In this document: piece by piece, positions 47,900 to 60,132 of the stretch
Layout: every line of letters starts with the position of its first letter
How positions within the stretch are numbered: the first letter of the stretch is position 1
Assembly (NCBI GenBank): GCA_008360955.1
Contig: LUCM01008156.1
Span: 56,915-120,914, forward strand
Direction of reading: 5' to 3'
Origin: Fasciolopsis buskii
Taxonomy: Eukaryota > Platyhelminthes > Trematoda > Plagiorchiida > Fasciolidae
DNA: 64,000 bases
Notes under the pieces: generated by a model
Told to the model about the DNA's origin: nothing
What the model saw: the letters and a program-made list of their open reading frames with translations, nothing else
Databases searched by the model: none
Position numbers and translations under genes: made by a program

Positions 47900-48035
47900 A
47901 CTTCCTTTATTAATGAAATAACGATGTACATCATTTTTCAGGAAGGTGTCCGCGGTCAACAGAGGGTTGCTACGTGGGGAAGTTGACCGGCGCTGGGACG
48001 ATTCGAACCCGCGACCTTATCCGCCTGGCCACCGG
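47900..48035 (-). repeat. tRNA-derived SINE-like copy
   Basis: Minus strand: gccaggcggataaggtcgcg then ggttcgaatcgtcc (a clear B box), cggtcaacttccccacgtag, ctctgttgaccgc and a tail ending ttcattaataaaggaag. It shares body and tail with the copy at 43.3 kb. Confidence 0.72.
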
Positions 48036-48179
48036 CGGCCAACGAGGTCGAATTTAATCGATATGCAATCATGCAAACAGAACAGCCTGTGTACTGTGAA
48101 ATAACAGGCAAATGTAAAAAAGGGTTGTGCAGTCCAGAGCAGTTCAAATCAAGGGAACTAACTGCTAATCGCCACTAAT

Positions 48180-49670
48180 TAAACTTTCTGATGCGACTAG
48201 AACGGAACTGGGTTATAGTCACAAATCCACAAGAAGAACGAAACTAAGTCAGGTTTTGATTTTCCAAGCGACCCATGATTCAAATCGAAGAGGGTAGTGT
48301 GATGAATACGTTTTGGAATGTTCTTGCCCTCTCTGTCTGTGCATGTATATGTGTATGCATGCTTGTGTTTTAACGACCCCTATCCATCATCAGGCTGGAT
48401 GCAAGGGTAAAGGAAACGATTAGATGCACATGATTTTCATGAATTGAGTGAATTTTTGAAAATATGTTAGTCCATACTCAGTGTTTTACGCATGAATTGT
48501 TAATTTTATTGGCGCGGTGTTTGGGTTTTGTGGAAAATCTTGTGAGCGGCAGGGGGGATATGCATTTACAACGGGGATGCAGGAATGCAATAATCATGCT
48601 CTTGGTGAGGAGAAATGATCGGTTTTCCTTAAAAAAATAAGAAGGGGGAATGCTAAATGCAAAAATCTATTCGCATTTATCAGGTCGTGAACCATCGATC
48701 GACTCTATCACCAAATCATTTGAGTCCATTCGCAATAACTCCGGTGACGAGAACGGAGCCAGACCGAAATAGAATCGCTTTTATTGGTTGCGGATAAATT
48801 GCATACACTGATATCCTATTCCCAGTTCACTTGCCAACTCAGCCCATCCATTAGGACTGATTTCATCATGTGATTTTTCGTTCGGCCAATAAATCAGTGC
48901 AGTCAGCGTGATATCGTGAATTTATTTTTCCCTATTCAACATTCTTACACCGGTGAGGCAAGATTCTTTGGAGTATGAGATACTTAAGCGAATGTACCAG
49001 AGTAGCAGAAACTCTATCAGTAAGACCTAAGCTATCAAAAATGCATTCTTCAAAAAAACGACAGTATGGTTTCACGATGGGCCATCGAAAATAAGCACCG
49101 ATCAAGTCTTCCAGTATCTAGGTCACCAGTGAAATTTGGTGGTTTTGTGAATAGTTTTGGACGAATAAAAACAAGCAGATAAAAGTTTGCGATCCAGTTT
49201 TCCACTTGGAAACGGTTTACATTATCAAAATGTCCTGGGCAGTAAACAGATTTGCAGAATTATTGAACAAACAAGAAGGCAATGAAATGTGCCGGTTGGT
49301 GGTGTTTCGTTCGGCCTGTTTGCCTAGACATTAGGAATGGTTGTTTTACGAGGAAATTTATTCAACTGCTTGTTCCACTTACAACACGTTATATCACCAG
49401 TTTGTTAAAATGAATACGAGCCAACTACAGACCACTAATGTTTGGATGAGTGAACTAAGTGAACCGACATTATCAATCAGGCTGCTCGTTTATTAATGCC
49501 GCTGCAGTGCGAGGCTTCGATGATTCTTTCCTCCCGTTTATCGGATGTCAAGAATCTTCCTGAAAATACATTATTATCAAAGTACTAGTTAGCATACATA
49601 ACCCATACCTTTTGACTTCCTAAGGCCGCGGTGGAATCAACGTACTACTCATTGCCTGCCCTAAAACAAG
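48180..49670. other. no recognisable gene
   Basis: No frame over about 60 codons and no motif. This is one of the emptiest parts of the window. Confidence 0.55.
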
Positions 49671-49679
49671 GAATGGCGA

Positions 49680-49845
49680 TACCCGTTCTCTAAAACCGGT
49701 CATGCAGTCCATGTGATGCGGGCCCCGCCCTGAAGATCGTGGTTTGAATTCTCTCAAGGCCGGTCAACTTCGATAATCAACAGCTTAGGTCTGCGGCCTT
49801 CATCTTAACAACAATGCATACTGTTGTTTTATTAAAAAAAGAATA
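49680..49845 (+). repeat. tRNA-derived SINE-like copy, degenerate
   Basis: gtggtttgaattctc resembles a B box and is followed by ggccggtcaacttc as in the other copies. It ends in an A-rich tail (attaaaaaaagaataaaaaa), which supports reverse-transcribed insertion. Confidence 0.5.
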
Positions 49846-50697
49846 AAAAAGACTGAAACCTCGGATGAAATCATTGAGGGAGGACGAGAAAACAAAAATG
49901 AAATTGTACTTCACAACTGGTACACTAAATGAACTTCATAGTTTTACCTATAAATACCTTTCTTTCTCGGCACTTAGTGGTCGCTTCCTCCGACACGTAA
50001 GTGGTGGTAATCTTGTATTATGATACAAAAGACGATTTCAATTCCTAAAACGCTACAGGTCAACCTTTATGGTCACTTCCATCTGAGTATGATTGCGGAA
50101 AGAAATTGGACAGATTTTGATCCGGAAAGCTAAAATGTCATTCAACCACCTCACCGGTTCCTATCCAACCGCCATCGGAACAGGGAAACAATAGAACCTT
50201 GAAATTGTGTGACACATCATACGGTTGTCCTGTCCTAACGTGGAACGATAGACAACAAAATTCAACTGGTTTAACTGTCATCGAAGCGGGAATCCCAAAA
50301 GGGTTGCGTTACATTACAAACTAAGACTTTCCTATTAAGGTTGAGTAAAGTTAACGGGGCAAACACCTGTACCGTTCCGATCGGAAACAACGCGCTTTAA
50401 CTCCGTTCCCGTCTCACGGTTCACATCTAAACGATTATTTTTGATATTTGGCTGAAATCAATCCCTGAGCAACCACCTCAGATTATCTTCAGACAAGGGG
50501 AACAGCAGTTTTCGTTCGATGTCAGTGCCAAGTGACCTCATTGTTAGGCAGCGTAGAGGACACAATATCGCGATCGATGCACCATTCGTTTAACTGAATC
50601 TGGAGGTTTATATCACTTAGACATAATCGGTGCGGCTCATGTTTTTCTCTTTTCGATAATATTTCGTGTGCGAACCACCGTGTCTGACGGCATCTAG

Positions 50698-50880
50698 CTA
50701 GAGCTCGACTAGTTCGCTCAGTGGCGCAGAACGATGTCTCTCACAACGTGAGGGACCTCCTTCCGACCATTTTTGGTCAACCGGTTTCACACTTGCCTTC
50801 AATCTATTTCGTTTCTTGATTCTGCTATTTAAATTGAGGTAAATTCGACATTCCAGTAGTTCACGTGACTCCGAAAAATT
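50698..50880 (-). CDS. candidate terminal exon, polar C-terminus
   Basis: Minus-strand acceptor gatattccctttcag opens a phase 0 frame of 60 codons to a TAG: NFSESRELLECRIYLNLN, SRIKKRNRLKASVKPVDQ, then SEGGPSRCERHRSAPLSE and LVEL. It is strongly polar, with natural composition, and has no start codon near its beginning, as expected of a 3' exon. No family is recognised. Part of it may be repeat-derived. Confidence 0.37.
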   Translation of the reverse strand, partial: NFSESRELLECRIYLNLNSRIKKRNRLKASVKPVDQKWSEGGPSRCERHRSAPLSELVEL

Positions 50881-50999
50881 CTGAAAGGGAATATCGTCGT
50901 GGCCGAAATTTCGCTGAAAGTTTCAACAAATCAGAATTTGCATTCCTGTTTTCAAACAATAACCAAGGTACAGTTTTTACGATCTGTCAACTTATCCTC

Positions 51000-52760
51000 T
51001 AGTCAAGCGTAACTTTTCATTGCCTAGTCAACCGAATTCAAAGGTGACACTTAAGTTTGGTGGACAACTGTACGAAATGACTCAATGAATTTTGGCATTA
51101 CCATCAAACATGGAGCATCCTCCACAGACGCATGAATTTTGAGAATGTCACATCTTACGTTGTCAAGCCGTTTACGCTGAGTCCAATAGATTGATAACTG
51201 GCTTCTGACGGGCGAATCTCAGCTTTGCTCGTCTTCCGCGGTCTTTTTTCATGCGGGCAATGAGCCAAATCGGCTCAAACCTCTTTAATGAAGCAGATTA
51301 TTCGGAGTCAGTTTGGTCATTTTCTATAGGAGAACTTAAGGTTGAACGAAGGGTGCCTTTCTCCGCTGAGTCTTTGCACACAAGGTACACATCGGTAAAC
51401 TCTGACCACTGAAAACGAGGATAGGCAAAAAGCACCGTCTCGTTTTTCAACGTTGAAAGTCAGACTACTCTAACCCAAATTAAGCTGCATTTGTGTCGGT
51501 GAGTGGGTTAGCTGAACTGCTGTCCATTCAACCAGCTGCATCCAACTCATCATTGCTTCAGTGTACAACGAACCAACTAAGCTTAGTCTACTTCCGCGCC
51601 TGCTATCCACTCACAGAATTTCCCTGCCAAACCATGGTAACTTTCGCACATTTTTTCACTTCCAATAGCAATTTCAGTAGTAGATAATCAGATTAAGTTT
51701 TCTAACGTATGCCTAATACGGATGTTTACGATGTACATGATTAAGCTCCAAGTGACAGATTTCCGATTTTCCTCTTTCATCGCCAGTTACTCTATTCCGT
51801 TGTGTTGGGGACCCTTCGTGGATGAAGTTCTAAGGCTTCGGGTCGAAAATATGGTGATTTCTATATATTTAATAGATCGGAAATGTTCTTCCCCGTCTAG
51901 AGAACCTCTGTTTTTGTGGCGTTGAAAATTATCTCGCTAAAGTGGTGTTGATGCAACTCCAACCCAAAACAATAACCCCAAATCTATGGGAAGATGAACG
52001 CTAGTTCGCTGGAAAATAACCGGTGTAGTTGTAGATAAAAAGATAACTGTGTTCGATGAATTGGTTGCCTGATGGCTAGTGCTCTCGCTTGCATTTGGAC
52101 CTCCATATTTCTCTGTCTCACTTCTGGCTACTGGTTGACTGGTATTTGTGGATGTTTACATCTTCTGATATGAGCTCGACGTGGACGCACCACGTCATCC
52201 CTGCACCTGACACCTTTGCCATTCCTTATTTGCTGGTGCCATCCACGTAAGGACAGGTGGTATAGTTACTTCCGGGTTTTCGACGTGGAAATACGGGTTA
52301 TCTGTGGCGAGGTTTGAAGCTAACCCCAGCGATATGGGCTAAATTCAAAGTTATTTCAGATCAGTGAAATCCGTGTATGGTTTGACAGTTTCACAATGTA
52401 TTCTATAATTCATTACAAATTCCAACAACATCCTCTCTGCAGTGAGAACAGAAGTGTCTTCTTAGGCCTAAATGAAGGTTTCCATGACACTACCGTTACT
52501 GGATCAGGTATCTGCTAAATCAGCGGAGTAGGTGACAAGCGTTTACGTACTGAATTAAGTTATAAAGACGCAAGCAAGACGTGTGGGACTACCTGTCTTC
52601 CTCGTCTAGTTTTGCGCTCAATGCTTTCGCATTGGCCAGAACATTTGTTTGCGGAGCACCAGCTCAGTAGATTCAATAACTTGGTGGATACGAATTGAGT
52701 AAATCTTCAGTTATTGCACTTCCAAGAAGCACAGAATACTTTTGCGATCAGCCCAAGTGA
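51000..52760. other. no recognisable gene
   Basis: Two medium plus-strand frames (51493-51687 and 51722-51925) lack splice signals and family resemblance. Confidence 0.45.
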
Positions 52761-53018
52761 ATGGCAGATATAATCACATTTCAGAATGAATACGCTGTCT
52801 GGCATTTGTTGTCAGACATTCGAAATTTGAGCTTCCTACCAATCACTCTCGCTAAAAGTACTACTACAAATTTCCTTGTACAAACTGACGCAGGCCCCTG
52901 GAATGGCGTTGAAACGTTTGTGATACAAATGTTGGAGAAAAAAACCAGAATTTCGTGGGAACCAACAACTAGGGCTGGGGTCAGCACCAAGTTTCGAAAT
53001 CACCGGTACCTAGAGTAA
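52761..53018 (+). mobile_element. possible Ty3/gypsy RNase H remnant
   Basis: A 85-codon frame reads HLLSDIRNLSFLPITLAK, NFLVQTDAGPWNGVETFVIQ and later TKFRNHRYLE. The order matches the end of reverse transcriptase and start of RNase H in Ty3/gypsy elements (LKxxLxxxPxLA, FxLxTDAS, GxGAVLxQ, SxxERNYxxxE), including the first catalytic Asp in TDA. The match is short and imperfect, and the opposite strand is also open. Alternatively it is a host exon after the cacatttcag acceptor at 52782. Confidence 0.32.
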
Positions 53019-53434
53019 TTAATATTTTCCCAATTTGTTCTTTGTAGGGAAATATTGGCATTTGCCACGCTTACTACTTGTCATCAGGCCCGAAACATCT
53101 ACCGTGTTTAGAAGCCCCATTGTGGTTTGCCACTTCAGCGATCGCAACCGACTGTATTGTGTACGTATGTGTATGTGTATGTGCGTATGTGTGTGACATG
53201 TCCAAAGTTTCAATGCTTTTTCTTGTGCAATAAATGAGTGACCGGAAAAATACTTCACTCACTCAACTTGCTCTCTTCGCCCACCTTTAATTGTAGAAAT
53301 CAGAACACCGAAGATCAAGTTACCGGAGAACACAATCGGCTGATGCGCAAGTATGATCGTTCATTCATTTCATTCGGAAGCTTGCCGTTATGGATTCGTC
53401 TTTGTGTTTGCTGTAGTGTCAGTCATTCATTCAG

Positions 53435-53530
53435 GTGATCCCAGTATTTTATCGATCCAACTCTTATGGGATGATCAAAGGAGAAAAGGGCCAACGGTGA
53501 AGCAAAACAGTTTCGATTCGCGGGGTTGGG
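53435..53530 (+). CDS. candidate internal exon, phase 1-1
   Basis: Acceptor cagtcattcattcag (AG 53433-53434) and donor TTGGG|GTAAAA bound a 96 bp exon coding DPSILSIQLLWDDQRRKG, then PTVKQNSFDSRGW. If not spliced, the frame stops at 53580. The opposite strand is open for 84 codons. No neighbouring exon is confirmed. Confidence 0.27.
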
Positions 53531-54637
53531 GTAAAATTCCGATTGACTGTGATGCGGGTCTAAATGTTTGCTTGCTTTGAATGACAGATGTTCAACTGAC
53601 CTCGATCCATTCCACCATGTGGATGCAAATACATTCATTTCCGAAATCGACTGGTCTTTCACCTTCTGAATGCGCAAATGATGGTGAAATCTGTCGCATT
53701 TTGCCTAACAGATATCGTTTTTAGTCTAAGCATCTGGTTTTCATTGAAGCTGGTTTTGTTCACTGCGTGCTAGCTTTTTTTCTGCCCCACTAAATGCAAA
53801 CAGTAATAGCTTTGATCTCCTACGGTAAGGAGAACTTGTGTAATGAATTGTGAATACATCGGCGCAAGGAAGCTGATGGGGCCAGTCGGTAAGGTTGCCA
53901 TAATCAGTTGGTTTACGTTCCCAAAAAACCGAAGGAAGGACAAGAAATGCGGTGAACGAACAACCAGAACTGATCGCAAACCAAATAATGTATTACGTTC
54001 AACATGGGCATATGCCATATGCTTTCAAATTTGCTTATTGGCGCATAGACACTGGCGAACTGGAAGCTAAGACCCAGTAAGTAAGAAAACAGATCAGTAA
54101 ACCGCGGGATTTAAATCACGTACAATCCACTATCAGAAATGCAATCAATAAGTGCAAAGATAGTTTAATGGAGTACTTTAGTGGTGTACTAGGCGTATTT
54201 CTTTGCGTGCGGGTGGTACAAAATCAATGTCGGCAAAACAATCGATAAGTTCGAGGTAAGCAAAAATCGAGTTCCATAGACCAACTGATTCTCAGTCACG
54301 TTATCACACTTCTCGTTCGGTATGCTGGGCCCCGCGTATGCTCGAAAACTGCGCAGATATTTATGCAGGTTTTAGCAACAGGACGAAAAGATGATCGAGG
54401 GCTAAGTCAGGTTAAAAATTCAACTGAGAAATGACTGCCAATTAAAACAACGGTCGAGGCAGTAGGTGAAACATCAATGCAAGAATGATCGTTTGCTAGG
54501 GTCAGTAAAGAGCCAGTATGACCAAGTATTGAATTGATTTGCCCGTTCGAGTTAGTTCACCTCCTAAAGAAAAACTGTGGCTCTCCATGCCCTCAGCTGT
54601 CAACAAAAGATGGCGACCCATTCCTTCATTCCTTCAG

Positions 54638-55002
54638 CCCACCCCTGCCCCGGAAAATCTTTTCTCTGGAACTGATAGGACACAAATATTGCCTTGTTCA
54701 TTATCCCTTGAGAATGGGATATCCATGGGTTGTTCTGGTCATATTACGCTTATGGTCGCCAACAAGTTTTGTGTCGCAGAGTAAGCAAGAGGGCTTTGGG
54801 TTCCGGTGATGACTTCACCGAAATCATGAAATTGCGTGTGTGATAGATATTTGGTTAACTCTGGGCTTCCATCTTCATTCTAAATACTTTCTCCGAAGTG
54901 TCGTCTTCTTCCGCATTCAAATTGCAAGCCCCTATCATTAGTGATCTAATCTCAGCGAACCATAAGAGTTTCCATGTATCAGGGTGTAATTCTGTTTGCT
55001 GA
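54638..55002 (+). CDS. candidate two-exon gene end
   Basis: A pyrimidine-rich acceptor (cattccttcattccttcag) and a GCAGA|GTAAGC donor bound exon 54638-54780. A second strong acceptor (ctaaatactttctccgaag) opens the next exon at 54899. In phase 0-2 the reading is PTPAPENLFSGTDRTQIL, then GCSGHITLMVANKFCVA, ending soon after at 54941. In the other open frame it is LPRKIFSLELIGHKYCLV, VVLVILRLWSPTSFVSQ, then SSSSAFKLQAPIISDLIS to a TGA at 55002. Splice signals are among the best in the window, but the frame is not decided. No family is recognised. Confidence 0.38.
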
Positions 55003-55779
55003 TGTATCAGAGGTAAACATTTCTAACTGTCAGATCTCAGAGCTGTCCTTAACGAATGTCATTAACTAAATATTTTTCTACCGGGAGACGTTGAAAAAAA
55101 TCGATTTTCCAAACTCGTAAAAATGATACGAACTTCTTCGCGGTTGATCCTGCTGTTCCTCTGGTTGTCATTCAGAAAGTGTTTAAGCAATTAAAAGTTA
55201 ACAAAATAATTTCGTACTGTCGGAGAAAGGTCTTGGCTCGTGGCAGTTGCTTCAGTTTGTCATTTATTTGTTGAATGCTTTTCTTGACTAGATTCTTGGA
55301 GTTTGCATGATCAGTAGATCAGGCCGGTACTGGGACATCCGTTCTCTGTCAGCTCAGTTGTTCAAACCGAGATAGCTAGAATCCAGATGTCCATCTGTTT
55401 TGATAGACAATTCATAGATTTCCGCATGACTGGCAGTGATCAAGCGAACAATGTTGTAGGTTTCCATCATGGAGGCGGTCATTTCCAATTCTTTCATCAC
55501 CGGTCGCCTGTTTTCGCTCAAGAATCAGTCTTGAAAATGCCTAGTCCCAACAACCGGAAAGTAGAACAATTGCCAACTATTTATACCATGCTCTGCTATT
55601 GGACAGTAAAAGTTTACATACAACATTGCACATGGCGCATCAGTATCTGGATACATCGGAAACTGCTCTGGTTGTGAGAAGACGAAAAGTTCACCTTGGT
55701 GGGGGCCGCGTGCTTAAGAAATTTCGAGAGGGGTGTACTTAGTGTTCTCTAAATGAAGTGCCTGAACATCCTCCAGCGT

Positions 55780-55863
55780 GATCTCGTAGCTCAGCTGGTG
55801 TAGCACATGCGATGTAGCTGAGCGAGTTGCACCTGTATTTGAGTTCGAACCCCATCGAGACCA
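55780..55863 (+). repeat. tRNA-like relic
   Basis: An 84-base stretch with gatctcg and cgagacc able to pair at six of seven positions, A box tagctcagctgg and B box gagttcgaacc. The T stem pairs poorly and the D stem is broken, so it is a tRNA pseudogene or SINE head rather than an active tRNA. Confidence 0.45.
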
Positions 55864-56732
55864 AAGAATTACAGCATTTGGATTGTTTCCATATATTATC
55901 ATATTGTTTTTCAGCATAGGGTGTCAAATTATCAGGAGAATTTGGGACAAATCAGCTTACCAAATGGTCATTGTCTTATTTTAACCCTGCAATAAGAACT
56001 GATGACAATTCCATAAACCTCATTTTCTAGGATACATACTTCGATCGAGAGAAAAAAGCAAATCGGTTCATTTGTTACCAGCATCTTCGCTCGGTTCATC
56101 CTGAAGGATTGTAAAACCGACTTGTTTTGTATCAGAAAGAAGGAAAGAGAGAGACCTCTGTTCTAATTCGGCAGCAAATCCTCAGTTGGTTCTATCTTGT
56201 GGCGTCTATCCCCGATTCCCACTAGCTCTAGTTAGAAAAAAAAACAAATCAAGCAGACAAAAACGTCCGTTTATTATTCAAAATCAGATAGCATATACTG
56301 GTCTTTCATGATCGACATTCACTAGTCGATTCTTGTACTGGCTACTTCGGTTCCTCTGTGTTCATCAATTTTCTCATGCGGCGTTTTCACTTAAATTATC
56401 GACTGGCACAGTCAGTGCGATGTCATTGCATCTGTGTTCATCTCTGATCCGGATAATGGTTATGGCGAGTCAACACCAACTACCCTCACACAACGTAAAT
56501 GTTCATAATTCGTTCGTCAGTCGGCCAACCGACAACACTGTCCTAATCCAACCCTATGTTATAATTATGACGAAAGTGGGGAGAAAATGCCCTAGTGCCA
56601 CATCGACACCACCATCCAAATTGCAGCCCACGGTTGCCATATTTAATATAGATAGTTCACCGCATTCATTGGGTATCGGTGCCACGACGAACTGCACTAT
56701 CCTGACGGGTAGTTCTTTTTTGTGTTTTCTAG

Positions 56733-57301
56733 CAGAATGGTGCCTAACCCTCCACATTACGAGCTCCCTGGTCTGCTCCATTCAAACTTCCCCTATGTCT
56801 TCCACAATGTTATGGTGAGACGGGACAAGAAAATTGCCGCATTTCAAATGGACACTGTTTCGGATTTGCTCTTCTGAGTTGATCGTCGGTCATGCCACCT
56901 TCATCGGGCTCGTCCTTGAAAATGTGCTAAGCCGTATAACCGGTTGGCTGTGCGCGACCATCTTGATTCTGATCTTGTAAGTGTTGATGCTAACTGATAC
57001 ACGTGCTGAATTTCGAGTTATGATTTTTCTGTCTGCCTATTTTCACTTCAGATCGGGACTTTTGCAACCTTCTTTCAGGGGAAATCCTGATTCTTTGCAC
57101 GTTAAAGCGATACACATACAGGTAAAATGTACGTCCAACTGTGGATGAAAGCCCCCAACTTGTAAACGTCCGCCTGCTAGTTACAGCAGTTTGTACACTT
57201 TGTTTTTCGCCCTACTTCAAACAAATACGGTAGCTGAATGTCTTCCTGTAACGTGAACAACCACCACGACTTCCCCTCAGTTTGTGTATCACTTTATCTA
57301 G
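56733..57301 (+). CDS. candidate four-exon end of a membrane protein gene
   Basis: Exon 56733-56814 follows a very strong acceptor (cttttttgtgttttctag) and codes MVPNPPHYELPGLLHSNF, then PYVFHNVM, ending at a GTGAGA donor. A 64 bp intron ends in ttgctcttctgag. Exon 56879-56976 codes LIVGHATFIGLVLENVLS and a helix WLCATILILI, ending at CTT|GTAAGT. Exon 57052-57121 (acceptor attttcacttcag, donor CAG|GTAAAA) codes SGLLQPSFRGNPDSLHVKAI. A final acceptor (cacgacttcccctcag) gives FVYHFI and TAG. All three junctions keep phase. One membrane segment is clear. No family is recognised; the last exon could differ, since another frame there is open to 57470. Confidence 0.45.
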
Positions 57302-57499
57302 TTGCACTCGTATTGGACGGCACACGTTGCAGCAGGGACTGATGTCAGAACCGCTGGAGGGATTTGGTGAACTGATCAAATTGATCATTGGGATCAGGTG
57401 GGCGGTAATCGTTTATGCGTTCCATTGTGTTAATTTGCATACTGATTGGCTCTGGTATTTCGGACTTTAAGCGAGTTAAAAAAAGCCCAGAGTAATGCG

Positions 57500-58440
57500 A
57501 AACAAACTTGTTTACTTTCATTTGTCGTTATCTTGTACGTTTCTGATTTCAGGAACTGGTGATCGGTCTCATGTGACATCACTTCGCCTGGAATGCTGGT
57601 CATAGCACTTGTATTCAGATTACTAGTCTAAGATACGTTGCTCACCTTATCCCATTCCGATGAAGGTTTTTTCATAGTGTCATCACAAGAACTACGAACG
57701 TAATACGAATTCTCGTCTACCTTCTACTCTCCGCTTTTGCTTCGTTGAGTGGCAAATCTGACTGTACTTTGTTGTCCGAAAGGTTGTCGTTGTCGTTGTG
57801 AGGTTGTCAAAAGAGGAGATACTCACAATCGGACTACACTCCAAAATTTATGTTGGTTCCTTGGGCATCGTCGGGGCTTTTTACCTAATGCTGGTTTAGA
57901 GGTGACTGAATAATAAGCACGATGAGCTCTTGGCGTCTAATCTTCGGACTAGTCCAGACTAAATCGATTCCAAGTCACCACGGCACCCAACGGGGTTCTT
58001 TTTGGATCGGTATATCGCAACCTTTATTCAAAGGAAAAAATGGCGAAGAAAAGGCAAAGTGAAAAAGTATGGCAGTTAAGCTCAGCGTTTTCCGGAGCAG
58101 CAAACAGCGATCAGTTAGAGACTGAGGGATATCTCTTGCATGACACAGGTTGCAGCGATTGACAGAGCTGCAAGTGCAAATGAGACCGAGAGTTGGACAT
58201 TAGTAAATCTATTCGTGATCATCGGATGGAGTGATGTGGGAATAAATAGAGTCAAGTGAGTCAGTCTTTCATCAAGAAGGTGTACTTAAGGACTGAAAGG
58301 TGTTGTTAACTGATTATCTGAATAAAAATAGCAAGTTTGTTGACCGAAAGTCGGGGTACCTTCACTGAGCAGAAAATTCGTCCAGACTACTGAATATCGG
58401 CAGCTAAAATCATCGTGTAGCGGAGACCGACACGCAAACA
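57500..58440. other. no recognisable gene
   Basis: A strong acceptor (tcttgtacgtttctgatttcag at about 57551) is followed only by very short frames, so it may lead to an alternative last exon of the preceding candidate. Nothing else is recognised. Confidence 0.4.
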
Positions 58441-58474
58441 TCTGAAACAATTTACAGAAACTGGCCAACAACAA

Positions 58475-58663
58475 ATGCCCACAGAAAGAGCTTTGACTTC
58501 GTCGGAGGTAACTCGCTACCGGCGCATTCGAGCACCACAAACAAGACCCCGTGCAGTCAGCAAGAAGCCTCAGATGGAGAGCTACAGGTTGAAGCGTCTA
58601 CCGGAACGAAGGAGAATAATACCCGGAAAAACAAAGTCAGTGATCCGGAAGAACAAGCTCTAG
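58475..58663 (+). CDS. basic open frame, possible first exon
   Basis: From an ATG, 62 codons rich in Arg and Lys (MPTERALTSSEVTRYRRIR, then PQMESYRLKRLPERRRII). A GTCGGAG|GTAACT donor at about 58507 follows TERALTSSE, so the coding part may be only the first exon. No family is recognised. Confidence 0.24.
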   Translation: MPTERALTSSEVTRYRRIRAPQTRPRAVSKKPQMESYRLKRLPERRRIIPGKTKSVIRKNKL

Positions 58664-59806
58664 CCGGAGGAGAATGATCAATCTGCTTTGAACTTGATTT
58701 GGTAGGCGAGCTGTTTACCTGATTACGCGGTTTCACTGAGTGAATTTTCTGGGTTTGGTATTGAATTGGCCCTAAAACTGCGAATTGCTGAATCACAAAA
58801 GCTGCACTGTGAATGGACCGGTCAGAAAACCGACCCATGCACTTTAAAATTTATGGCTAGGTAAAGAGTGAGGTCGGAGTGGTTGGTCGATTGCAGACTG
58901 TAAGGCTATAGCAGCAACTGAATCTCAGTTAACATTGCTCGTTAAACGCTTGTGTTGGTGTCTCTGTAATAACGCATCTCATTGGCTTCGCACTCGCATC
59001 ACAATCCTCCTCCACGGTTTGTCTCAATGCGAAAATTCTACTGTCATCGATGTGTTTGGTTGGAATCACCGGTGGTAGAACTCGGAACCAGACTTCTGCT
59101 GAGGACAGTATTACTTGAAAACAACTAACGCGTTACATATGGATATCAGTCCGTACGTGACAAATGGAGAGCAAATGAAATTCGACTGGAATTAGCGAAG
59201 CAAAGAAACATAAACATATATGGTCAAACTCACTGAATATAGCAATCAGAGGGCATTGAGATAAATGAATGCGTGAAACGGGAGCGGCGAATGAACACCC
59301 AAAGAAGATAATTCCTAATTCCTATTAGAATATACTTTAAATTGTAAAGAGCGTGAATTGATGATGAAAACATCTAAGAGTCACATTAGGATTCGTTGGA
59401 AGCATTCGTCAGTCAGGCAAAGCTAATGTTCATAAAGAGCACACAATATACTGAAGATTTAATTGAGATTCCAGTAAGAATCTAATAAAGGAGTTCATAA
59501 GTACGGAGACGATTAGACACAAGGGTACTGGGTACGCACACGTGACGAGCGTCAATAACCTTGAAACCGGTTGTGATTAGGGGAAAATTTCGTCCTTCCA
59601 CAAGTACGCAAAACATATTACCAAGAACAAAGTTCTTGATTCCTTCTGAATAAGACTCAAACATGTACATGCCTGATGTTCTTGATGCAGCTGCCTGTTC
59701 ACATAATCAACTGTCATGACCATTTCCGTGGAAAAAGTCGAATGAAACGGTCTGACTTTAGTAGACAAGAGTGGCAGTCCCAACCGTTGTAACTATATCA
59801 AACAGT

Positions 59807-59858
59807 ATGGCTTCAGCGAAACCACTGATAAACAGCCAAGACAATCCGGAAATCCGAC
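59807..59858 (+). CDS. candidate first coding exon
   Basis: ATG in a good context (cagtATGGCT) opens MASAKPLINSQDNPEIR and runs directly into CGAC|GTAAGT, a perfect donor (phase 1). The opposite strand is open for 81 codons (59813-60058) and looks equally natural. No phase-matching next exon is certain. Confidence 0.27.
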
Positions 59859-60132
59859 GTAAGTCGAGTGCCCAGTTCATGAGAACCACTTCGGCTATTC
59901 TGAATGCATTCCGGGGTCTCGACAACCTGATAGAAGCCAGATGGACTGAAAATACGGTGTTGAGCTGACATTGGAGCGTTATCTGCAGTCAGACGAAGGA
60001 AAAGATCGTAACGATGGACGAAGTTGGAACACCCCAAATAAATGAGATTAGTCCGCACAGGGACTACTCATGAGACAGGCGTCAGCAGACGAGGGCGAGT
60101 CGAACTCAAGTTAGGATTTCTTTACTTTTCAG

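Noticed and set aside
47938..47990. Apparent strong acceptor catttttcag
   Set aside because: It lies inside the SINE-like copy and recurs with the family, so it is repeat sequence rather than an exon border.
59813..60058. Minus-strand 81-codon frame opposite the GTAAGT first-exon candidate
   Set aside because: Natural-looking but without splice signals or a recognised family; kept only as competing evidence.
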